Shown here: positions 50,758 to 58,862 of the stretch, piece by piece
How the letters are laid out: each line of letters starts with the position of its first letter
Numbering within the stretch: the stretch's first letter is position 1
Assembly: GCA_963835685.1 (NCBI GenBank)
Contig: CAWIGI010000019.1
Location: 1 to 64,000 of the forward strand
DNA length: 64,000 bases
Origin: DATAGF01 sp963835685
GTDB lineage: Bacteria > Actinomycetota > Thermoleophilia > Miltoncostaeales > Miltoncostaeaceae
Direction of reading: 5' to 3'
Program-made: the position numbers and the translations under genes
Notes under the pieces: model-generated
What the model saw: only the letters and a program-made list of their open reading frames with translations
The model's database searches: none
What the model was told of the DNA's origin: nothing

Positions 50758-51429
50758 TCAGGCCGGCCGCGCCGGGGCCGCCTCGAGCCCCGAGATGGCC
50801 AGGCTGGCCTCGCCGCCGTAGCGCTTGTTGAGGTTGATGATGATCGCCGTCATGCCCTCCAGGATGAGGGCGTTGGCGAGCGGCCCCGCGTCGAGCGCCC
50901 GCGTGCCCGGGATGGACTCCGTGAGCGCGATGACGGCCTCACGGGCCTCGCGGCTCTTGCCGCAGACGAGCACGTCGGCATCGAGGTGGTGGCGGGCCTG
51001 GAGCCCGGCGGCGGGCAGGTTGTTGTAGGCCACGACGACCTTGGCCTCGGGGGCCAGCGCCTGGATGCGCGCCCCGGCCGAGCCGTCCGGGAGGTCCTGC
51101 TCGGCGATCGCGCCGCTCTTCCCGAAGCGGAGCGCGTTCACGACGGAGACGACGACCTTGCCCGCGAGCGCGTCGGCCATCGGCGGGATGGTGGCGTCCA
51201 CCCCCTCCCACGGGATCGACACGATCGCGAGCTCGCCCTCCTGCGCTGCGGCGACGTTCTCGCGGGGCGTGAAGGTGCCCTCCGGCAGCGCCTCGGCCAG
51301 GTCCGCGGCGGCCTGGTCGGCCCGCTCCTGGCTGCGCGATCCGACGATGATCTCGTGCCCCGCGGCCGCGAAGTTGAGCGCGAGGCCGAGCCCCAGGGGC
51401 CCGGTGCAGCCGAAGATTGCGATCTTCAC
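50758..51429 (-). CDS. npdG: Coenzyme F420:NADP oxidoreductase
   Basis: 223-aa enzyme that exchanges hydride between F420H2 and NADP. KIAIFGCTGPLGLGLALNFAAAGHEIIVGSRS is the dinucleotide-binding N-terminus with the family's CTG variant of GxGxxG, IVSIPWEGVD and VVVSVVNAL follow, and VVVAYNNLPAAGLQ and DAGPLANALILEGMTAIIINLNKRYG are FNO-specific blocks. GTG at 51429 has GGGAGA upstream and removes 16 unconvincing residues of the longer frame. It shows that the organism uses F420. Follows folD on the same strand. Confidence 0.9.
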   Translation of the reverse strand: MKIAIFGCTGPLGLGLALNFAAAGHEIIVGSRSQERADQAAADLAEALPEGTFTPRENVAAAQEGELAIVSIPWEGVDATIPPMADALAGKVVVSVVNALRFGKSGAIAEQDLPDGSAGARIQALAPEAKVVVAYNNLPAAGLQARHHLDADVLVCGKSREAREAVIALTESIPGTRALDAGPLANALILEGMTAIIINLNKRYGGEASLAISGLEAAPARPA

Positions 51430-51445
51430 GTGTGTCTCCCGTCCG

Positions 51446-52310
51446 TCAGGTGTCGCCGGCCCGGCGGCGGGCGGCATCGAGGGTGTTCGCGAGCAGGTAG
51501 GCGATTGTCATGGGGCCGACGCCGCCGGGCACCGGGGTGAGCCACCCGGCGGCCGCCCGCGCCTCCTCGCCCGCCACGTCGCCGACGAGGCCGGCGTCGG
51601 TGCGGTTGATGCCGACGTCGATGACCGCCGCGCCCGGCTTGATCCAGTCGCCCCGGATCATCTCGGGCCGGCCGACGGCCGCCACGAGGACGTCGGCGCG
51701 CCGGCACAGCCCGGGCAGGTCGCGGGTGCGCGAATGGGCCACCGTGACGGTCGCGCTGCGCGACGTGAGCAGCAGCGCCATCGGCTTGCCGACGATCAGG
51801 CTGCGCCCCACCACGACGGCCTCGGCGCCCTCCAGCTCGACGCCGGCACGGTCGAGCAGCCACATGATCCCCGCCGGCGTGCACGGCACCGAGCCCGGCT
51901 CTCCCCGGATGAGGCGGCCGAGGTTGATCGGGGAGAAGCCGTTGAACGTCCTTGTCCGGGTGGATGCGGTTGGCGATCGCGACCTCGGAGAGCTGGTCGG
52001 GGACCGGCAGCTGCACGAGCATCCCGTCAACCGCGTCGTCGGCGTTGAGCTCGTCGATGAGGGCGTCGAGCTCCGCCTGGGTGGTCTCGGCGGGCAGCAC
52101 CACGCGGCGCGAGACCATGCCTGCCTCCTCGGCCGCCCGCGCCTTGCCGGCCTGGTAGATCTCGGAGGCGGGGTCGTCCCCGACCTGGATCCCGACGAGG
52201 CCGGGAGCACGGCCGTGGCGCTCCCGGAAGGCCGCCACGCCCTCCGCCACCTCGGCGCGCAGCTCGGCGGCCGCCGCCTTCCCGTCGATGATCGTCGCGG
52301 TCGCCGCCAT
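51446..52310 (-). CDS. folD: Bifunctional methylenetetrahydrofolate dehydrogenase/cyclohydrolase, frameshifted in this sequence
   Basis: 287 aa after removing one base of the AA at 51945-51946. The N-terminal half (LVGIQVGDDPASEIYQAGKARAAEEAGM with the catalytic Tyr-Lys pair region, DGMLVQLPVPDQL, HPDKDV) is in one frame and the rest (NGFSPINLGRL, CTPAGIMWLLDRAGVELEGAEAVVVGRSLIVGKP, PGGVGPMTIAYLL) in the next. Every FolD motif is present, and the enzyme is usually essential, so the shift is probably a sequence error. ATG at 52310 overlaps the pcrA stop by one base. Confidence 0.87.
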
Positions 52311-54445
52311 CAGACCACCTTCCTCATCGGGGCGGCGCCGGCCATCAGGCGCCGCTCTGCGCCGTCCTGGGCGAAGCGCACCCGCACCAGCTCCCCGCCG
52401 CTCTCGATCGCGGTCACCACGCCTTCGCCGAACGTCGCGTGGAGCACGTTGTCGCCGGTCGCGAGCGCCGGGCGGCGCGGCGGGGCCGCCGTGGCGCCGG
52501 CGAAGAGCGCCCCCGCGCGGCGCGCCCCCGGCGGCTCGGCGAGGCAGTCGGGCGGGATCTCGGCGAGGAACCGCGACGGCAGGCGGTAGTCGCGGCCGCC
52601 GTGCATGGCCCGGCTCTCGGAGTGGGTCAGCACGAGCGTGCGCCGCGCGCGCGTGAGGCCGACGTAGAAGAGCCGCCGCTCCTCCTCGAGCGCCTCGGGG
52701 GTGTCGGAGCGCACGTGGGGGAAGAGCCCCTCCTCGAGGCCGGTGATCAGCACCGTGTCGAACTCCAGGCCCTTGGCGTTGTGGATCGTCATCAGGGTGA
52801 CGGCGCCGGCCGACTCGTCGACCAGGTCGGCGTCCGCCTGCAGCGCGACCCCCTCCAGGAAGCCGGCGAGGGTCGGCTCGTCCGCCGATGCCTCGTACTC
52901 GGCGGCGACGCGCACCATCTCGTCCAGGTTCTCGACCCGGCCCTGGGCCTCAAAGGTGCCCTCGCGGATCAGGGCGTCGCGGAGCCCCGAGCGCTCCAGG
53001 ACCTCCTCCATGAGCCGGTCGAGGGGCGCGCCCGCAGCGGCGCCGGCGCGCGTGTCCCGCACGAGCGCGGCGACCTCGGCGAGCGCCGTCCGCTGGCCCG
53101 GCGGGAGGCCGGGGGCCTCGTCGGCCTGCAGCAGCGCCTCCCCCACCGGGATGTCGCGGGCGGCCGCGAAGGACTCCAGCTTGGCGATGGCGCCCGGCCC
53201 GATCCCGCGCTTGGGCGCCCCCAGCATGCGCGCGAGGCTGACGCCGTCGGCCGGGTTGGCGACGACGCGCAGATAGGCGAGCAGGTCGCGGACCTCGGCC
53301 CGCTCGTAGAACCGCGGCCCGCCGACAACGATGTATGGCACCGACCGGCGCACGAGCTGGTCCTCGATCGCGCGGCTCTGGGCGTTGGTGCGGTAGAAGA
53401 CCGCGACGTCCGAGCGGCTCAGCCCGCGGCCGAGCGCCCGGTCGATCTCCGACGCCGCGACCCGCGCCTCCTCGTGCTCGTCGCGGCAGGACACCGCGAG
53501 GATCGGGTCGCCGTCGCCGAGCGCCGTCCAGAGCCGCTTCGGGTGGCGGTGCGGGTTGTGCGAGACGACCGCGTTGGCGGCCCGCAGGATGACGCCGGTG
53601 GAGCGGTAGTTCTGCTCGAGCGCGATCACGCGGGCGTCCGGGTAGTCGCGCTCGAAGTCGAGGATGTTGCGCACGTCGGCGCCGCGCCAGGAGTAGATGC
53701 CCTGATCGTCGTCGCCCACCGCGATCACGTTGCGCTGCGGCTCGCCCAGGGCCCGGACCAGGCGGTACTGGGCGTGGTTGGTGTCCTGGTACTCGTCCAC
53801 GAGGACGTGCCGGAAGCGCTGCTGCCAGCGCTCGCGCACCGCCGGGCTCGACTCCAGGAGCTCGGCCGTGACCATCAGCAGGTCGTCGAAGTCCATGGCG
53901 CCGTTGGCGCGCAGGGCGTCCTGGTAGCGCCGGTAGGCGCGGGCGACGATCTCGTCCTGGAAGGACGACGCGCCGAGGTCCTCGGGCCCCTCCAGGCGGC
54001 TCTTGGCGTCGGAGATGCGCGCCTGGACCATCTTCGGGGACACGCGCTTCGGGTCGACCTGATCCTCCACCAGGCAGCGCCGGATCAGGCGCAGCTGGTC
54101 GTCGGCGTCGTAGATCGAGAAGTCGCGCGCGTAGCCGGCCTCCTCGGCGTCGCGGCGCAGCATGCGCACGCACGCCGAATGGAAGGTGCAGGCCCAGATC
54201 GCCCGGGCGCGCGGCCCGACGAGGCGGGCGATGCGGTCGCGCATCTCCCCAGCCGCCTTGTTGGTGAAGGTGATGGCGAGGATCGCGTGGGGGTCCACCC
54301 CCTCCTCGCCGATCAGGCGCGCGACGCGATGGGTGAGCACCCGCGTCTTGCCGCTGCCGGCGCCGGCCAGCACGAGGAGCGGCCCGTCCCCGTGGACGAC
54401 GGCCTCGCGCTGCGGGGGGTTGAGGCCGTCGAGGAGCTCCGTCAC
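52310..54445 (-). CDS. pcrA: ATP-dependent DNA helicase PcrA/UvrD type
   Basis: 711-aa superfamily 1A helicase. Motif Q LNPPQREAV, motif I LAGAGSGKTRVLTHRV, Ia ITFTNKAAGEMRDRI, II VLVDEYQDTN, III VGDDDQGIYSWRGA, IV ALEQNYRST, V VTLMTIHNAKGLEFDTV and VI VGLTRARRTLVLT are all intact. The C-terminus has the Tudor-like region DNVLHATFGEGVVTAIES that contacts RNA polymerase in PcrA/UvrD. Works in repair and replication-transcription conflict. GTG start with TAGGAT 7 nt upstream, so leaderless; first gene of the pcrA-folD-npdG run. Confidence 0.95.
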   Translation of the reverse strand: MTELLDGLNPPQREAVVHGDGPLLVLAGAGSGKTRVLTHRVARLIGEEGVDPHAILAITFTNKAAGEMRDRIARLVGPRARAIWACTFHSACVRMLRRDAEEAGYARDFSIYDADDQLRLIRRCLVEDQVDPKRVSPKMVQARISDAKSRLEGPEDLGASSFQDEIVARAYRRYQDALRANGAMDFDDLLMVTAELLESSPAVRERWQQRFRHVLVDEYQDTNHAQYRLVRALGEPQRNVIAVGDDDQGIYSWRGADVRNILDFERDYPDARVIALEQNYRSTGVILRAANAVVSHNPHRHPKRLWTALGDGDPILAVSCRDEHEEARVAASEIDRALGRGLSRSDVAVFYRTNAQSRAIEDQLVRRSVPYIVVGGPRFYERAEVRDLLAYLRVVANPADGVSLARMLGAPKRGIGPGAIAKLESFAAARDIPVGEALLQADEAPGLPPGQRTALAEVAALVRDTRAGAAAGAPLDRLMEEVLERSGLRDALIREGTFEAQGRVENLDEMVRVAAEYEASADEPTLAGFLEGVALQADADLVDESAGAVTLMTIHNAKGLEFDTVLITGLEEGLFPHVRSDTPEALEEERRLFYVGLTRARRTLVLTHSESRAMHGGRDYRLPSRFLAEIPPDCLAEPPGARRAGALFAGATAAPPRRPALATGDNVLHATFGEGVVTAIESGGELVRVRFAQDGAERRLMAGAAPMRKVV

Positions 54446-54458
54446 CGGAGAAATCCTA
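54443..54458 (-). promoter_or_regulatory. Leaderless-type -10 box of pcrA
   Basis: TAGGAT (54458-54453, minus strand) ends 7 nt before the GTG at 54445. Confidence 0.5.
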
Positions 54459-54501
54459 TCCGAGGTGTCCGACGCAGCCCGGCCGGGAACCGTGAGGATC
54501 G

Positions 54502-55308
54502 GTGAGCGTCAACGCATCCCTCCACCCGCCGGCCGCGCGCCTCCTGTCCGGCCGTCGCGCGCTCGTCACCGGCGCCAGCTCCGGCATCGGGAAGGGGGTC
54601 GCGCTGGAGCTCGCCGCCCACGGCGCAGCCGTCGCGGTCGTCCACCGCTCGGGCCGCGAGGACGCCGACGCGGTGGTCCGGGCGATCCGGGCGGCCGGAG
54701 GCGAGGCCGTCGCGGTCGCGATGGACGTGAGCCGCGAGGACGACGTCCGGCGGGGCTTCGAGGAGGCGACCGCCGCGATCGGCGCGCTCGACCTGGTCGT
54801 CAGCAACGCCGGCGTTCAGGCTCCCCACCTCATGGTCGAGATGAGCCTCGGGGAATGGGAGCGCGTCGTCGGGGTCAACCTCACGGGGAGCTTCCTGGTC
54901 TGCCGAGAGGCCGCGCGGGCGATGCTCGCCCATGGCCGAGGCGGCGCGATCGTGGTGGTCAGCAGCGTCCACGACCGCATGCCATGGGAGCGCTTCTCCC
55001 ACTACGCCGCCTCCAAGGGCGGCGCCAGGCTGTTCGTCGAGTCGATCGCCAAGGAGCTGGCGCCCCACGGAATCCGGGTCAACGCGGTGGCCCCGGGCGC
55101 CATCGCCACCCCCATCAACGAGCACCTCCAGGGCGACGAGGAGGCTCGACGCCGGGTCGAGGCCCAGATCCCCATGGGCCGTATGGGACGGGTCGACGAG
55201 GTCGCGCCCGCCATCGCCTGGCTCGCGTCCGGGCAGGCCTCCTACATCACCGGCGCGACGCTGCTCGTCAACGGCGGCCTGTCGCTCTACCCGCCCGGAT
55301 CGGGGTAG
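54502..55308 (+). CDS. Short-chain dehydrogenase/reductase, glucose 1-dehydrogenase-like
   Basis: 268-aa classical SDR: cofactor motif ALVTGASSGIGKGVALELAAHG, LDLVVSNAGVQ, catalytic serine in VVVSSVHDRMPWERFSHYAASKGG with Tyr and Lys of YxxxK, and VAPGAIATPIN. VHDRMPW...FSHYAASKGG resembles bacillar glucose 1-dehydrogenases, but SDR substrate assignment from sequence is risky. GTG start at 54502. The 3' end overlaps the convergent hydrolase by 22 bp. Confidence 0.87.
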   Translation: MSVNASLHPPAARLLSGRRALVTGASSGIGKGVALELAAHGAAVAVVHRSGREDADAVVRAIRAAGGEAVAVAMDVSREDDVRRGFEEATAAIGALDLVVSNAGVQAPHLMVEMSLGEWERVVGVNLTGSFLVCREAARAMLAHGRGGAIVVVSSVHDRMPWERFSHYAASKGGARLFVESIAKELAPHGIRVNAVAPGAIATPINEHLQGDEEARRRVEAQIPMGRMGRVDEVAPAIAWLASGQASYITGATLLVNGGLSLYPPGSG

Positions 55309-56117
55309 GGGCCGCCTCCGGCCGGGCGCGGCGCGTGGGCGCGGCAGAACGCCCGGACGGCCTCGTTGAACCGCCCGGGCCGCTCGAGATTGCTGACGTG
55401 CCCGCAGTCCGGGATCACGACCAGCTCCGCGTCCGGGATGGCCCGCTCCAGCTGTCGCGCGACGCCGAGGGGCGAGCGCGCGTCGAGCTCGCCCCAGACC
55501 AGCAGGGTCGGCACGCCGATGCCGGGCAGCAGGTCGCGCTGGTCGGCCTCGGCCATCACCGAGAGCGCCGTCAACAGGCTCTGCGGGCGGACGGCGGCGT
55601 CCATCTCCCTGAGCAGCGGGACGAACTCGGCGGGCGGCTCCCCTGCGAACAGCCCAGGAAGGGTGGGATCGAACTCGGTGGCGGGCGCCGCGACCCTTCG
55701 ACGCACGTCGGCGAGGCGAGCACGCACCTCCTCATCGGGCAGGGACCCCTTCCAGCCCGCGTAGGTGTCGGCGAGGATCAGGGTCGCAACGAGCCCCGGA
55801 TGGCGGCGGTAGAGCTCCTGCGCGACGGTGCCGCCCCAGGAGAGGCCGACGACGTGCGCGGCGCCGAGCGCGAGCTGGTCGATGAGGGCCGCGAGGCAGT
55901 CCGCGTAGTCCGCGAGTCCGAAATCGGACGGCACGTCCGAGGATCGGCCCGCCCCCGGCTCGTCCCAGGCGACGACCGTGAGCTCGTCCGCCAGGGCGGC
56001 GAGTTGCGGTCGCCACATGCGACCGTCCACCGCAGCGCCGTGGAGGAGCACCAGCGGCGGCCCCTCGCCGACCCGCTCGTAGGCGATCTCGAGCTCGTTG
56101 ACCCGTGCGACCGGCAA
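55287..56117 (-). CDS. Alpha/beta-fold hydrolase
   Basis: 276-aa hydrolase: oxyanion region LVLLHGAAVDGRMW, nucleophile elbow VVGLSWGGTVAQ (GLSWG), acid GELDARSP and histidine PDCGHVSNLERP, so the triad is complete. Family members include esterases, lactonases such as 3-oxoadipate enol-lactonase and haloperoxidase-like enzymes. I chose TTG at 56117, just before VARVNELEIAYERVG; no ATG or GTG fits. It lies 32 nt after the cysE stop on the same strand. Confidence 0.83.
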   Translation of the reverse strand: MPVARVNELEIAYERVGEGPPLVLLHGAAVDGRMWRPQLAALADELTVVAWDEPGAGRSSDVPSDFGLADYADCLAALIDQLALGAAHVVGLSWGGTVAQELYRRHPGLVATLILADTYAGWKGSLPDEEVRARLADVRRRVAAPATEFDPTLPGLFAGEPPAEFVPLLREMDAAVRPQSLLTALSVMAEADQRDLLPGIGVPTLLVWGELDARSPLGVARQLERAIPDAELVVIPDCGHVSNLERPGRFNEAVRAFCRAHAPRPAGGGPYPDPGG

Positions 56118-56149
56118 CGCCGCGACCGCGCTCGGTCCCGGCGGCCCGG

Positions 56150-56941
56150 CTAGATCCCGGACCCCGGGTTGAGGCCGAGGATCGAGGCGATCTCCTCCTG
56201 GACGGTGGGGAGGCAGTCCTCGTCGGCGTCCTCGTCCTTGGACTCGGGGGCGCGCCCGGCGCGCAGGTCCTGGACCTCGCGCTCGAGCTCGCCGACCCGC
56301 CGCACCAAGCACGCCAGGGCCTCGGCGACCGGGTCGGGCAGGCGGGTGTGCTCGATGTCCGGGTGGTGGACGTCGCGCGGCACGCGCTGGCCGTCCACGA
56401 TCACCGGGCGCCCGGGGTTGCCGACGACGGTGGAGTTGGCCGGCACGTCCTTGATGACGATCGAGCCGGCCCCGACCTTCGCGCCCTCGCCGATCACGAC
56501 GGGGCCGAGCACGCGCGCGCCGGTGCCGACGATGACGCCGTCCTTCACCGTCGGGTGGCGCTTGCCGGTCTCCTTGCCGGTGCCGCCCAGCGTGACCCCC
56601 TGGTAGAGCGTGACGTCCTCGCCGATCTCCGTGGTCTCGCCGATGACCACGCCCATCCCATGGTCGATGAAGAAGCCGGGGCCGATGCGCGCGCCGGGGT
56701 GGATCTCGATCCCCGTCAGGAAGCGCGAGAGCTGGCTCACAAGCCGCGCCGGCAGCCTGAGGTCCCGGAGGTAGAGGGCGTGCGCGGCCCGGTGCATCCA
56801 GAGCGCGTGGAGGCCCGGGTAGCAGAGCAGGACCTCCGCCGTCAACCGGGCCGCGGGGTCGCGCTCGCGCGCGGCCTCGACGTCGCGGGAGAAGGACCGC
56901 CCCGCCTTCCGGATCCCGGCGAGCCGCTGGCGCCCTGGCAT
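56150..56941 (-). CDS. cysE: Serine O-acetyltransferase
   Basis: 263-aa left-handed beta-helix acetyltransferase making O-acetylserine, the first step of cysteine synthesis. IEIHPGARIGPGFFIDHGMGVVIGETTEIGEDVTLYQGVTLGGTG holds the hexapeptide repeats and active-site histidine; PTVKDGVIVGTGARVLG and GNPGRPV follow. The C-terminal tail is unusually long and acidic (ESKDEDADEDCLPTVQEEIASILG). ATG at 56941 is placed exactly 7 nt after TATACT, the best leaderless box in the window. Partner cysK is 1 kb away. Confidence 0.93.
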   Translation of the reverse strand: MPGRQRLAGIRKAGRSFSRDVEAARERDPAARLTAEVLLCYPGLHALWMHRAAHALYLRDLRLPARLVSQLSRFLTGIEIHPGARIGPGFFIDHGMGVVIGETTEIGEDVTLYQGVTLGGTGKETGKRHPTVKDGVIVGTGARVLGPVVIGEGAKVGAGSIVIKDVPANSTVVGNPGRPVIVDGQRVPRDVHHPDIEHTRLPDPVAEALACLVRRVGELEREVQDLRAGRAPESKDEDADEDCLPTVQEEIASILGLNPGSGI

Positions 56942-56954
56942 GCGGGCTAGTATA
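56939..56954 (-). promoter_or_regulatory. Leaderless-type -10 box of cysE
   Basis: TATACT (56954-56949, minus strand), five of six matches to TATAAT, ends 7 nt before the cysE ATG. Confidence 0.6.
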
Positions 56955-56982
56955 GGCGCCCCTCGGCAGGAGGCGCCCACCG

Positions 56983-57219
56983 CTGAAACGGCAGAGGCTC
57001 AAGCTCACGTTTCCCGAGCCGCTCATCCAGGAGCCGATCATCTACTCGCTGGCGAAGCGCTTCGACATCGTGACGAACATCCGCCGGGCGGACGTCCGCG
57101 ACACCACCGGCTGGGTGATCCTGGAGGTGACCGGGACCGAGCAGCGCCTCGAGGAGGCGCGGCGCCACCTGGAGGGGATCGGCGTGCGGGTGGACGACCT
57201 GGAGGCCTACCTCGAGTAG
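56983..57219 (+). CDS. Stand-alone NIL-domain protein with CTG start
   Basis: 78-aa protein that is almost entirely a NIL domain (KLTFPEPLIQEPIIYSLAKRFDIVTNIRRADVRD, TGWVILEVTGTEQRLEEARRHLEGIGVRVDDL), the ferredoxin-like regulatory domain found at the end of methionine ABC importers. No ATG, GTG or TTG precedes the domain. The only fitting start is CTG at 56983, with a perfect AGGAGG (56969-56974) 8 nt upstream. An ATP-binding partner is absent. Divergent from cysE and near cysK, so a role in sulfur amino acid sensing is an attractive inference. Confidence 0.75.
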   Translation: MKRQRLKLTFPEPLIQEPIIYSLAKRFDIVTNIRRADVRDTTGWVILEVTGTEQRLEEARRHLEGIGVRVDDLEAYLE

Positions 57220-57388
57220 CGTCGCCGTCGCCGGCGCGTCGTGCCAGCCGGGCCCCTCCGCGACGGCGCGCGCGCTGCGCCTCGAGGGGCTGCGCGCCGA
57301 CGGGCCCGAGGCCCTGCGGGCGCTCCTGGCACAGCTCCCCGATCCCCCCTGGGACGCCGAGGTCGCCGACGGCGACCCCCTCGCCGCG

Positions 57389-57892
57389 ATGCTCGCCGCC
57401 GAGGGCTTCGAGCCCTACGCGCGCGTCGCGGTGATGGCGCGCCCGATCGAGGGGCTCCCGCGGCCGCCCGTCGTGCCGGGCGTCGCGGTCGAGCCCTACC
57501 GCAACGAGTGGGCCGAGAAGTTCGCCGCGGTGGAGGCGGCCGCCATGCGGGGGCTGGCGGCGTTCGCGGAGATGGGCCAGCCGACCGGCTACGAGAGCGC
57601 CGAGGGCTTCGACGCGATGATCGTCGCCCGTGAGGCGGGCGCCGGCCTGCGGGGGTTCGCCCAGGCGATGGTCCCCGAGGGCTGGATCAACTGGATGGGA
57701 GTCCATCCGGACGCCCGCAGGCGCGGCATCGGCCGCCTGCTCGTCACCGAGCTCGCGCGACAGGTCGGCGAGGCCCGCGGAACCCACCTGGCCGCGGTGG
57801 TCGAGGCCGACGGCGCCGGCCAGGCGTTCCTGCGCGCCCTGGGCTTCAAGGAGCGCGGCCTCCGCCGCAGCCTGATGATCCGCCGGGGCTGA
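57389..57892 (+). CDS. GNAT family N-acetyltransferase
   Basis: 167 aa from ATG 57389. The acetyl-CoA binding motif NWMGVHPDARRRGIGRLLVTELARQ (R/QxxGxG/A) is near residue 105, followed by AVVEADGAGQAFLRALGFKERG. The coding-like frame continues upstream without stop to about 57221 (for example ALRALLAQLPDPPWDAEV), so the true protein is probably 40-50 residues longer and begins at a non-ATG codon after the NIL gene; CTG 57275 is one candidate. Substrate unknown. Convergent with cysK. Confidence 0.8.
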   Translation: MLAAEGFEPYARVAVMARPIEGLPRPPVVPGVAVEPYRNEWAEKFAAVEAAAMRGLAAFAEMGQPTGYESAEGFDAMIVAREAGAGLRGFAQAMVPEGWINWMGVHPDARRRGIGRLLVTELARQVGEARGTHLAAVVEADGAGQAFLRALGFKERGLRRSLMIRRG

Positions 57893-57899
57893 GCGGGTC

Positions 57900-58826
57900 T
57901 TATTCTGCGAACAGCGGCGTCGTGAGGTAGCGCTCGCCGGTGTCGCAGAGGAAGGTCACGATGGTCTTGCCGGCCGACTCGGCGCGGCGCGCGACCTCGA
58001 GCGACGCCCAGACGTTGGCCCCCGCGGAGATGCCGACGAGGATGCCCTCCTCGCGCGCCAGGCGGCGGGCCATCTCGAAGGCGTCGTCGGCCTCGCAGAC
58101 GATCACCTCGCCGTAGGCGTCGGTGTCGAGCACCCCGGGGACGAAGCCCGCCCCGATGCCCTGGATCTTGTGCGGCCCCGGCGCGCCGCCCGACAGCACG
58201 GGCGAGTCGACCGGCTCGACCGCGATGGCGGTGAAGCCGGGGCGGCGCTCGGCGAGGATCTGAGCGACCCCGGTGATGGACCCGCCGGTGCCCACCCCGG
58301 CGACCAGCACGTCCACCTCGCCGTCGGTGTCGGCCCAGATCTCCTCGGCGGTCGTCAGCCGGTGCACCTCGGGGTTGGCCGGGTTCTCGAACTGCTGCGG
58401 GATGAAGGACCCCTCGATCTGGGCGGCGATCTCCTCGGCGCGGGCGATCGCGCCGCGCATGCCGTCGGCCCCCGGGGTCAGGACGAGCTCCGCGCCGTAG
58501 GCGCGCAGGAGCGTGCGGCGCTCCACGGTCATGGTCTCGGGCATCGTGAGGATGCACCGGTAGCCCTTGGCGGCGCAGACGAACGCCAGGGCGATGCCCG
58601 TGTTGCCGGACGTGGGCTCGACGATCACCGACTCGCCCGGCACCAGGTCGCCGGAGGCCTCGGCGGCCTCGACCATCGACAGCCCGATGCGGTCCTTGAC
58701 CGACCCGGCCGGGTTGAACGACTCGAGCTTCCCGAGGATCACCGCCCCCGAGCCGTCGGAGATGCGGTTGAGGCGCACGAGCGGCGTGCGCCCGATGAGG
58801 TCGGTGATCGAGTCGGCGATCGGCAC
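57900..58826 (-). CDS. cysK: Cysteine synthase (O-acetylserine sulfhydrylase)
   Basis: 308-aa PLP enzyme turning O-acetylserine and sulfide into cysteine. ITDLIGRTPLVRLNRI at the N-terminus, FNPAGSVKDRIGLSM with the PLP lysine, VEPTSGNTGIALAFVCAAKGY, AGVGTGGSITGV phosphate loop and GISAGANVWA. GTG 58826 is chosen over GTG 58835 because TAGGGT ends exactly 7 nt before it while the upstream GTG overlaps that box. Works with cysE 1 kb away. Confidence 0.93.
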   Translation of the reverse strand: MPIADSITDLIGRTPLVRLNRISDGSGAVILGKLESFNPAGSVKDRIGLSMVEAAEASGDLVPGESVIVEPTSGNTGIALAFVCAAKGYRCILTMPETMTVERRTLLRAYGAELVLTPGADGMRGAIARAEEIAAQIEGSFIPQQFENPANPEVHRLTTAEEIWADTDGEVDVLVAGVGTGGSITGVAQILAERRPGFTAIAVEPVDSPVLSGGAPGPHKIQGIGAGFVPGVLDTDAYGEVIVCEADDAFEMARRLAREEGILVGISAGANVWASLEVARRAESAGKTIVTFLCDTGERYLTTPLFAE

Positions 58827-58839
58827 CCGGGGCACCCTA
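58824..58839 (-). promoter_or_regulatory. Leaderless-type -10 box of cysK
   Basis: TAGGGT (58839-58834, minus strand) ends 7 nt before GTG 58826 and decides the start codon. Confidence 0.5.
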
Positions 58840-58862
58840 CCATCGCCCCCGGCGGGGGCGTC

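Noticed and set aside
56983..57219. PurS-like small subunit
   Set aside because: Size and fold type suggested PurS at first, but the FPE...EPIIY...TNIRRADV...TGWVILEV pattern is the NIL domain and no pur genes are nearby.
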